The position numbers were made by a program, and so were the translations under genes. From Desulfosporosinus meridiei DSM 13257 (GTDB lineage Bacteria; Bacillota; Desulfitobacteriia; Desulfitobacteriales; Desulfitobacteriaceae): a DNA stretch of 64,000 nt. The notes beneath the pieces were generated by a model, which was not told where the DNA came from, made no database searches, and saw nothing but the letters and a program-made list of their open reading frames with translations. Location: positions 1,116,001 to 1,180,000 of the forward strand of contig NC_018515.1 in assembly GCF_000231385.2 (NCBI RefSeq), given 5' to 3'. Positions 16,776 through 22,779 of the stretch are shown here, one piece after another (the first letter of the stretch is position 1; every line of letters starts with the position of its first letter).

Positions 16776-17852
16776 ATGACATGTCAAATGGTTTATCACA
16801 ACGGTAATTGTCTTAACACAAAAAGACCCTATGCTCGTTCCTGTAAGCTATGTATTGAGAGTTGTCCCCATCAAGCTATCTCAAACTATCGTGAGCTTGA
16901 TACTAAGAGTTGTACAGAATGCGGAGTTTGTATGGCTGTCTGCCCAAGTGGCGGCTTTGTAGATCATTCCATCGACAAATTCTATCAATATCTCCAAGAG
17001 GCTGAAGAAATTGTATTGAATTGTCCAAAAGCAGTCCCCGGTGGTTTTGAAATACCTTGTTTGGGAATGCTGGATAGGGATAGCTGGATGACCCTAATGC
17101 TGTTAGCCAAGGAAAAATCGGCAACAATTAGCACAGGATCATGTGCAGACTGTCCTGATCGCCAGGCATGTGCAATTAGCGTTGAGGCCTTTAAAGGGGT
17201 TCATGCGGACTGGCCGACACATCCTGTGATTCATATCAAGGTTCGACCGGATCAAGGGTCTGGGGAGGGGCATGAGGCTAGTATTAATAAGGCGCCCGGG
17301 TCAGGCGTTCAAAAGGACAGAACCTTGGGATGGAGGGAGAAAAGTCGGGAAAAGATCGAGGAATGGCTGCCGAGCCTAACGGCAGATGAGACTTATCATA
17401 TCCCAAAATCTCGTCAGTGGCTCATTGAAGCCTTCGAGGCTTCCTCAGAAGAGAAGATTCCCTTTCAGGCTATTTCAATTGCGGATTCCTGTACAAGCTG
17501 CGGAGTCTGTGCAGCAATATGTCCTCAGGGAGCTTTACAGAAGCGGGAAGAAATGAACTCAGCCTCTAATGAGGAAGATTTGACCAAAGAAGATAGAATC
17601 ACATCCCTGCGGCTGATTTTTGAACCTATGAAGTGTGTTCAATGCCATCGCTGTGTAGAGACCTGTCGTTCTCAGGCCTTAACCTTTAATTATCAACCAT
17701 TGTCTCATAAACTAATAACCGGTAAAATACTAGTCCACGAAGGCAGCCCCAAGTATTGTAACCAATGCGGTAAACGCATTTTCGATAATGGAGACTTGTG
17801 TTTGGTTTGCGCTACAAGTGGTCCTGAAGGTGGAGGTTTTTTTACTCGCTAA
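16776..17852 (+). CDS. Multi-cluster 4Fe-4S ferredoxin-type protein
   Basis: This 358-residue cysteine-rich protein has two ferredoxin modules separated by a linker. The N-terminal module has an incomplete first motif (SCKLCIESCP, one Cys short unless Cys12 helps) and a complete CTECGVCMAVCP. The C-terminal module has CTSCGVCAAICP and CVQCHRCVETC. Additional cysteines occur as CADCPDRQAC near residue 125 and as a C-terminal zinc-ribbon-like CNQCG...CLVC pair. It is predicted to be a cytoplasmic electron carrier or a subunit of an oxidoreductase; partner unknown. ATG 16776 has GAGGA ten bases upstream. It stands alone downstream of the lactate genes. Confidence 0.8.
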   Translation: MTCQMVYHNGNCLNTKRPYARSCKLCIESCPHQAISNYRELDTKSCTECGVCMAVCPSGGFVDHSIDKFYQYLQEAEEIVLNCPKAVPGGFEIPCLGMLDRDSWMTLMLLAKEKSATISTGSCADCPDRQACAISVEAFKGVHADWPTHPVIHIKVRPDQGSGEGHEASINKAPGSGVQKDRTLGWREKSREKIEEWLPSLTADETYHIPKSRQWLIEAFEASSEEKIPFQAISIADSCTSCGVCAAICPQGALQKREEMNSASNEEDLTKEDRITSLRLIFEPMKCVQCHRCVETCRSQALTFNYQPLSHKLITGKILVHEGSPKYCNQCGKRIFDNGDLCLVCATSGPEGGGFFTR

Positions 17853-17888
17853 ATTTAGAAGCTTAAAGAACAACTTAGGAGAATAATA

Positions 17889-18158
17889 CTAGGCATGGTG
17901 CCCGCCGCATCCACAGTGGGCGCTGTGCTCATGTGGTTTTTTCTTGCCTTCACGAAGGATTTGGCCCGTCATATGAGTCACATGAGATATTGGCTGCTGT
18001 TGAACCTCTTTAGCCAAGCTGATAACTTCCTGGATCTCTTCTTTGGTTAAACCGATGTTTAATCCTTCGGTTATTGATAGGCGTAGTGCTGCCAGGGCAT
18101 TGCAAGCAACTGCCGCAGAAATTTGCGAAACAATTGTTGTGCGTTGATCAAGACTCAT
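17889..18158 (-). CDS. Small carboxymuconolactone-decarboxylase-like protein with His/Cys tail
   Basis: This 89-residue helical protein resembles the core of the CMD/AhpD family (ISAAVACNALAALRLSI, then LTKEEIQEVISLAKEVQ), but the AhpD CxxC pair is absent and it is shorter than usual. The C-terminus is HEHSAHCGCGGHH, a likely metal-binding tail. ATG at 18158 follows GGGAGGA on the reverse strand. It is divergent from the flavoprotein at 18289. No reaction can be assigned. Confidence 0.75.
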   Translation of the reverse strand: MSLDQRTTIVSQISAAVACNALAALRLSITEGLNIGLTKEEIQEVISLAKEVQQQPISHVTHMTGQILREGKKKPHEHSAHCGCGGHHA

Positions 18159-18288
18159 AATGAATTCCTCCCAAATGATTATTAGTATTAGCTTTCCTCA
18201 ATCTTAGCACATAATAGTTTATGGGGCAAAATGCACGTTACATATCAAATGCTAATGAGAATCCTTGTGTCAGAGAAAGGAATTAATA

Positions 18289-19536
18289 ATGAACGAGTAT
18301 GATGTTATTGTAGTTGGCGGTGGCGCTGCCGGTATGATGGCTGCCGGACAAGCAGCCAGCGAAGGCGCAAGAGTTCTGCTTTTAGAAAAGAAGGAACGTT
18401 TAGGGCGAAAAATTGCGATTTCAGGTAAAGGACGCTGCAATATAACCAATGTTGAAAATGTGTCCGATTTTATAAGCCATTACCCTGGAAATGGCCGCTT
18501 TTTGCATGGAATTTTGAGAGATTTTGATAATGTGGCCTTGAGAGAGTTTCTTGCTAATTATGGCGTTGAGACCAAGGTTGAGCGAGGAGGAAGAGTTTTT
18601 CCCGTCTCGGATGATGCGGAAAAGATTGTTGAAGCATTTATTATCTTTCTTAAGAAAATGGGGGTTATTATTAAATCCGGTATTAGTGTAGAAGAGGTTC
18701 TGGTTGAAGATGGGCATGTGGTTGGAGTAACAGGAAATGGACAAAAGTACTCAGCTCCCCATGTGGTTATTTGTACGGGTGGGGCTTCATATCCAGCAAC
18801 CGGTTCAAATGGGGATGGATTCCGATTCGCTCGAAAACTAGGACATTCAGTTATTACCCCCAGACCGGCGTTGGTTCCGCTTAAAGCGGCAGAGGGTTGG
18901 GTTAAAGAACTGCAAGGGCTTTCTTTGCGCAATGTGGAGGCTTCCTTATGGATTGGAGGAAAGAAACAGCATTCGGAATTCGGGGAAATGTTGTTCACCC
19001 ATTTTGGAGTGTCTGGCCCCATTATTTTGACCTTGAGCCGACAAGCCGGGGATGCCCTTCGTGAGGGGAAGAAAGTCCAATTAAAAATTAATCTTAAACC
19101 AGCCTTAACTAATGAGCAATTAGATCTTCGAGTTCAGCGGGATTTTCAAAAGTATAGCAATAAACAGAGTAAAAATGCCTTTGATGATCTTATGCCGCAA
19201 AGTTTGATACCTGTCTTAATCCGCCTGAGTGGGATAAACCCAGATGGGGTAGTTCATCAAATTAGCCGGGAAGAACGCAAGGCTTTGGTTAAATTGTTGC
19301 AGGAATTATCGATTACTATTACAGACACCCTTTCTATGGAAACTGCTATAGTAACTGCCGGGGGAATTAATGTCAAAGAAATTAATCCCAAAACCATGGC
19401 TTCGAAATGTGTTGAAGGACTCTTTTGGGCCGGTGAAGTTGTGGATGTTGATGGGATAACAGGCGGGTATAACCTCCAGGCTGCTTTTGCCATGGGTTAT
19501 AGAGCTGGCCGGGCGGCAGGAAATGTTATAGGATAG
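18289..19536 (+). CDS. HI0933-family flavoprotein (BaiN-like NAD(P)/FAD oxidoreductase)
   Basis: This 415-residue protein begins with a Rossmann FAD motif, VIVVGGGAAGMMAAGQAA, then the family hallmark KKERLGRKIAISGKGRCNITN, GGASYPATGSNGDGF, FTHFGVSGPIILTLS, and the C-terminal AGEVVDVDGITGGYNLQAAFAMGYRAG. The YhiN/HI0933 family includes bile-acid-reducing BaiN, but most members have no known substrate. Start ATG 18289 follows GAGAAAGG; GTG 18265 lacks a site. It probably forms a unit with the gene at 19598. Confidence 0.92.
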   Translation: MNEYDVIVVGGGAAGMMAAGQAASEGARVLLLEKKERLGRKIAISGKGRCNITNVENVSDFISHYPGNGRFLHGILRDFDNVALREFLANYGVETKVERGGRVFPVSDDAEKIVEAFIIFLKKMGVIIKSGISVEEVLVEDGHVVGVTGNGQKYSAPHVVICTGGASYPATGSNGDGFRFARKLGHSVITPRPALVPLKAAEGWVKELQGLSLRNVEASLWIGGKKQHSEFGEMLFTHFGVSGPIILTLSRQAGDALREGKKVQLKINLKPALTNEQLDLRVQRDFQKYSNKQSKNAFDDLMPQSLIPVLIRLSGINPDGVVHQISREERKALVKLLQELSITITDTLSMETAIVTAGGINVKEINPKTMASKCVEGLFWAGEVVDVDGITGGYNLQAAFAMGYRAGRAAGNVIG

Positions 19537-19597
19537 TTCATGGATATGAGGTCTGATTAATTAGCTTCTTGCATAAACTCTTTTCGAGGTGATGTAC

Positions 19598-20077
19598 GTG
19601 CGTCGAAGAGGGAGTTTAATTGAGTTGTTATGGAATATGATCCAGCGAGGAGAACGACGAATCATTAGAGTTATGGTTTTAGCTTCAGTATTGCTTTTAG
19701 TAATGCAATTAAGCGCTGTAAGGGACCCTCTTGAATTCTACGTTTCTGTAGCGTCTAAGGTAGAAGCGCCTCCTTTAGAGTTGCCGGCACTTGCTCCCGC
19801 AGATCCTCAACAGTCGGCAAAAACCTGGATGATTACCTTAAAGGCAACTCCTGCTGCTCCAATTAGGGTGGTTCAAAATGGAACAGTTATCGCAAATTTA
19901 GCCAAAGGAGAACAGCAAATAGCCATTCAATCAGGTCAGATTCAACTTGACGGAATAGGTATTAATCAGACCGTAAAGGTACAGGTTATAAAAAGAGATA
20001 ATCAATTGCTAGAGCCTCGTCAAAATCAAATTTTTATAATCCAGGGCAATATTCAGAACATGGTCATAAAGCAGTAA
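19598..20077 (+). CDS. Hypothetical single-pass membrane protein
   Basis: A 159-residue protein with a basic N-terminus (RRRGSLIELLWNMIQRGERRIIR), one transmembrane helix around residues 30-45 (VMVLASVLLLVMQL) and an extracytoplasmic region rich in beta-strand pattern, with a Pro/Ala linker (EAPPLELPALAPADP). No family is recognised. GTG 19598 is chosen because GAGGTG lies six bases before it; GTG 19589 and ATG 19592 overlap that site. It follows the flavoprotein by 61 bases and ends just before the promoter of the aromatic operon. Confidence 0.7.
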   Translation: MRRRGSLIELLWNMIQRGERRIIRVMVLASVLLLVMQLSAVRDPLEFYVSVASKVEAPPLELPALAPADPQQSAKTWMITLKATPAAPIRVVQNGTVIANLAKGEQQIAIQSGQIQLDGIGINQTVKVQVIKRDNQLLEPRQNQIFIIQGNIQNMVIKQ

Positions 20078-20079
20078 TG

Positions 20080-20108
20080 TTGCAAAGCGCTCTCGGTGGT
20101 ACTATAAT
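20080..20108 (+). promoter_or_regulatory. Sigma-A promoter of the HutP-like/aroH/aroF operon
   Basis: TTGCAA (20080-20085), 17-base spacer, TATAAT (20103-20108). This gives a leader of about 195 bases before the first structural gene. Confidence 0.75.
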
Positions 20109-20164
20109 TATTGGTAATAATTGTTGGGGGTTTTTCTCATAGAGTATAGATGAGAAAAGGAGGG

Positions 20165-20226
20165 TAGTATGGTAGGATGGTATAGGTATAGTATGATAAG
20201 CGAATAATTGAAGAATGGTGGGATGG
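20165..20226 (+). promoter_or_regulatory. Leader motif region: UAG triplets and GTAGGATGG / GTGGGATGG pair
   Basis: UAG triplets occur at 20165, 20173, 20183 and 20189. The motif GTAGGATGG is at 20172-20180 and a near copy, GTGGGATGG, at 20218-20226, upstream of the terminator at 20243. The same motif pair precedes the matching terminator in the second aromatic operon. HutP of B. subtilis binds UAG-type triplets, and a HutP-like gene follows, so this is a candidate protein-binding RNA site (inference). Confidence 0.45.
20169..20207 (+). CDS. Leader peptide MVGWYRYSMISE of the aromatic operon
   Basis: A 12-codon frame begins with ATG 20169 behind an excellent AAAAGGAGGG site ending five bases upstream. 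It reads Met-Val-Gly-Trp-Tyr-Arg-Tyr-Ser-Met-Ile-Ser-Glu and stops at 20205-20207, 35 bases before the terminator hairpin. One Trp and two Tyr codons in so short a peptide are what ribosome-stalling attenuators of aromatic genes show. Against it, the codons are not in an uninterrupted run, and the same bases also form UAG triplets. Confidence 0.5.
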   Translation: MVGWYRYSMISE

Positions 20227-20242
20227 TTTTTACAAAAATCAA

Positions 20243-20265
20243 AGGCACTGAGAAGTGTCTTTTTC
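20243..20265 (+). terminator. Leader terminator of the first aromatic operon
   Basis: Stem AGGCACT / AGTGTCT (20243-20249, 20254-20260, one G-U pair), GAGA loop, then TTTTCT. It lies between promoter and first gene, so transcription must pass it: an attenuation site. The stem base is nearly identical to the leader terminator at 29905. Confidence 0.7.
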
Positions 20266-20309
20266 TACCATTGTGGTTGTTAATTAGTTTGGAGAGGAAG
20301 AATGCTTAG

Positions 20310-20726
20310 ATGACACAAAGCAAAAAAATCGCACTTGCTGCGTTAAAAATGGCTATGACTGAAAGTCGGGAAGAAGAAACCCTTTTGAAAGAATCTTATC
20401 TCAAAATGGGGGTCAAAACAGCTGCGGTTGATTATGGTGGTGAGTATATCGCTTCTGTTCGCAAAATTGTAGAACGTGCTATAGTAGCTGCCAAACGCGA
20501 AGGGGCGATCCGTGAGACCCATGGAGATGAGGGGGCTGTTGCTGGAGCCACGCGTGAAGCCTTAAGTCAAATAATGAACAAGGCTATAGGTTTGAATATT
20601 GGCGGAAAAATTGGTATTGCACGTCAAAATGATCATTTAAGTGTGGCAGTTTTTTTTGGAATTGGACTCTTACATTTAGATGAGGTGGCTGTTGGTCTGG
20701 GACATCGAGTTGCTCCCAAGGAATAA
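20310..20726 (+). CDS. HutP-family RNA-binding antiterminator-like protein
   Basis: This 138-residue protein matches the HutP fold along its length: an N-terminal helical half, then [20 protein letters not shown] (B. subtilis GYRESHALYHATMEAL) and a C-terminal [24 protein letters not shown] (B. subtilis IAVSLYGTIGAPIKGLEHETFGVGINHI). By my alignment, metal ligands His73 and His138 of B. subtilis HutP correspond to His71 and His132, while His77 is replaced by Gly75. HutP binds L-histidine and Mg2+ and UAG triplets in the hut leader. Here the gene opens an aromatic operon behind a UAG-rich leader with a terminator, with aroH 13 bases downstream. Ligand and target are unknown; regulation of the aromatic leaders is an inference. 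Confidence 0.85.
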   Translation: MTQSKKIALAALKMAMTESREEETLLKESYLKMGVKTAAVDYGGEYIASVRKIVERAIVAAKREGAIRETHGDEGAVAGATREALSQIMNKAIGLNIGGKIGIARQNDHLSVAVFFGIGLLHLDEVAVGLGHRVAPKE

Positions 20727-20739
20727 GGGGGGAAGAACG

Positions 20740-21117
20740 ATGGTGCGAGGTATAAGGGGTGCGACCACGGTTGAGCACAATGATGCTGCGGAGATTCGAG
20801 AAGCAACCCAGGAATTATTGCAAATGATTCTCTCTGAGAATTCACTTTGCACCGAGGATTTGGTGAGTGCTATATTCACGGTAACCTCAGACTTAGATGC
20901 TGATTTTCCGGCATCAAGTGCCAGGGCGATTGGCTGGCAGCTGGTACCGCTTCTATGTTCCACAGAAATACCAGTTCCCGGTGCACTTCCCTATTGTATC
21001 CGCGTTCTGCTGCACGTTAATACTGAACGCAGTCAAAAGGAGATTCGCCACATTTTTTTGCGAAATGCGGTAAAATTACGTAAAGATCTTCTCGAGGGTG
21101 ATCCCGAAAAAGATTAG
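20740..21117 (+). CDS. aroH: Monofunctional chorismate mutase, AroH class
   Basis: This 125-residue enzyme converts chorismate to prephenate. It starts [15 protein letters not shown] and matches B. subtilis AroH in length and along the sequence. Active-site equivalents by alignment: Arg6 (Arg7), Cys73 (Cys75), Glu76 (Glu78), Arg88 (Arg90 in CIRVL); Tyr108 is replaced by Phe106 (RHIFLRNAV). ATG 20740 has AAGGGGGGAAG before it; the open frame extends upstream inside the HutP-like gene but is not needed. It sits between the HutP-like gene and aroF, which gives the first and branch-point steps of Phe/Tyr synthesis in one unit. Confidence 0.93.
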   Translation: MVRGIRGATTVEHNDAAEIREATQELLQMILSENSLCTEDLVSAIFTVTSDLDADFPASSARAIGWQLVPLLCSTEIPVPGALPYCIRVLLHVNTERSQKEIRHIFLRNAVKLRKDLLEGDPEKD

Positions 21118-21150
21118 ACACCAAGCTATAGTAGGAAGAAGGAGAGCGCG

Positions 21151-21969
21151 ATGAAGCTAATCGCTCGACGGAAGGAAGAACAACAAGAAACCACTACGGT
21201 TCGAGTGGGAGATGTTATCATCGGGGGCCCTCAGTTGGTCGTCATTGCCGGTCCCTGTGCTATCGAAAGTTATGACCAGCTGCTCAGCACAGCACTGGAG
21301 GTTCAACGTCTTGGCGCTACAATGTTAAGAGGTGGTGCTTATAAACCAAGAACTTCTCCCTATTCCTTTCGAGGTAAAGGTATAGGAGGCTTGGAAATGT
21401 TAGCTCAAATCAAAGCATTAACCGGTCTGCCGGTGGTGACTGAAGTAATGGATGCACGAGATATTGAACGAGTTGGGCTAGTTGCGGATATGTTTCAGAT
21501 TGGTTCTCGAAATATGCAAAACTATACTCTCTTAACTGAGATAGGGAAAACTAAGCATCCTGTCTTTCTTAAAAGGGGTTTAGCTTCTACTTTAGAAGAA
21601 TGGATTTATGCTGCAGAGTATATCATGGCAGAGGGTAACGATCAGGTAGTATTATGTGAACGAGGGATTCGAACCTTTGAGACCTATACCCGTAACACAG
21701 TGGACATAACAGCTATACCTGCGTTAAAGGAGTTAACTCATCTGCCTGTTTTTTTAGACCCGAGTCATGGTACAGGAAAAAGGTCGTTGGTTAACCCTGT
21801 TGGTTTGGCTGGAGTTGCCGCGGGTGCAGATGGATTAATGATCGAAGTCCATCCTCAACCAGAGCTTGCGTTAAGTGATGGAGATCAATCCCTCAATTTT
21901 CATAATTTTGAAGAATTCATGGATAGACTTAGACCTGTTGCGCAGGCTGTAGGACGAGAAGTTATTTAG
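21151..21969 (+). CDS. aroF: DAHP synthase, AroF/Ib type without regulatory domain
   Basis: This 272-residue enzyme condenses phosphoenolpyruvate and erythrose 4-phosphate, the entry step of the shikimate pathway. It has the type I-beta motifs AGPCAIES (PEP site, metal Cys), LRGGAYKPRTSPYSF, QIGSRNMQNY, LKRGL, CERGIRTFETYTRNT and DPSHGTGKR. Only about 20 residues precede the barrel, so the N-terminal ferredoxin-like regulatory domain found in the paralogue at 29978 is absent. AGGAG lies ten bases before ATG 21151. It closes the operon; a terminator follows. Confidence 0.95.
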   Translation: MKLIARRKEEQQETTTVRVGDVIIGGPQLVVIAGPCAIESYDQLLSTALEVQRLGATMLRGGAYKPRTSPYSFRGKGIGGLEMLAQIKALTGLPVVTEVMDARDIERVGLVADMFQIGSRNMQNYTLLTEIGKTKHPVFLKRGLASTLEEWIYAAEYIMAEGNDQVVLCERGIRTFETYTRNTVDITAIPALKELTHLPVFLDPSHGTGKRSLVNPVGLAGVAAGADGLMIEVHPQPELALSDGDQSLNFHNFEEFMDRLRPVAQAVGREVI

Positions 21970-22000
21970 ATCAAATTATTTAGCTGCTTTTCAAGAATAA

Positions 22001-22044
22001 GAAGAGACCGGATTGCTGGTAAGTGCGGCAATCCGGTCTCTTCT
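22001..22044. terminator. Bidirectional terminator between aroF and the response regulator
   Basis: A 16-bp perfect stem (22001-22016 with 22028-22043, core GAGACCGGATTGC) separates two convergent genes. Confidence 0.8.
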
Positions 22045-22055
22045 ATGTTGATGGA

Positions 22056-22760
22056 CTAATCACAAAATTTATAGCCTACTCCCCATACTGTCAAAAGATA
22101 CTCCGGATGGGCAGGGTCAAGCTCGATTTTCTCCCGGATTTTCCTGACAAAAACTGTAATGGTTCCGGGACTTCCCAAATATTTTTCTCCCCACAGATTA
22201 TCAAAAAGCTGCTCTCGCGTAAACACTTGGCCGGGATGTTCCGCCATAAACCATAGGAGTTCAAATTCTTTGGAGGTGAAGTCAACTTTTTCCCCTCGTA
22301 CTTGTACTTCAAAACTCTTATTGTTAATTTCTAAATCCTTAATCACAATACTATCCTCATTTTTAGAGGAGCTGGTGGATTTCTCTTTTAAAGAGGCTCT
22401 GCGAAAGATAGCTTTTATGCGTAAAGTCAGTTCTATGGGACTAAAGGGTTTAGTAATATAGTCATCAGCCCCCATGTTGAACCCCACACTCTTATCGACA
22501 ATATCCCCTTTGGCCGAAAGCAAGATGATTGGAACATTACTGATTTGACGAATTCTTCGACAAACTTCGAAGCCATCAATTTCGGGGAGCATGACATCAA
22601 GAATAATCAGATCTGGCTTTTCGAGGGCAAACATTTGCAAAGCTTTTTCTCCGTCGGCAGCATAAGAAAAGTCATACCCCTCTTTTTGAACAAGATGCTC
22701 TACTATGGTATGAATTCTTTCATCGTCATCCACCAACATTACTTTTAAACGCTCCAGCAT
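22056..22760 (-). CDS. OmpR-family response regulator next to the dms operon
   Basis: This 234-residue regulator has a receiver domain (DDD near residue 10, phosphoacceptor Asp in LIILDVMLPEIDG, Lys in ITKPFSP) and a winged-helix Trans_reg_C domain (LTSKEFELLW-like segment FTSKEFELLWFMAEHPGQVFTREQLF, then GTITVFVRKIREKIE). The internal ATG at 22760 is preferred: GAGGGTG lies four bases before it and it begins 20 bases behind the kinase gene; ATG 22811 would lie inside that gene. It is the partner of the kinase at 22780-24459 and probably acts on dmsA. Confidence 0.93.
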   Translation of the reverse strand: MLERLKVMLVDDDERIHTIVEHLVQKEGYDFSYAADGEKALQMFALEKPDLIILDVMLPEIDGFEVCRRIRQISNVPIILLSAKGDIVDKSVGFNMGADDYITKPFSPIELTLRIKAIFRRASLKEKSTSSSKNEDSIVIKDLEINNKSFEVQVRGEKVDFTSKEFELLWFMAEHPGQVFTREQLFDNLWGEKYLGSPGTITVFVRKIREKIELDPAHPEYLLTVWGVGYKFCD

Positions 22761-22779
22761 TTTCACCCTCTTTTTCACT

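Noticed and set aside
18558..19022. 154-codon reverse-strand frame in the HI0933-family gene
   Set aside because: It is antisense to a conserved flavoprotein, without binding site or recognisable motif.
20109..20309. T-box riboswitch in the aromatic leader
   Set aside because: The T-box core (AGGGTGGNACCGCG) and the specifier-loop arrangement are absent in both aromatic leaders.
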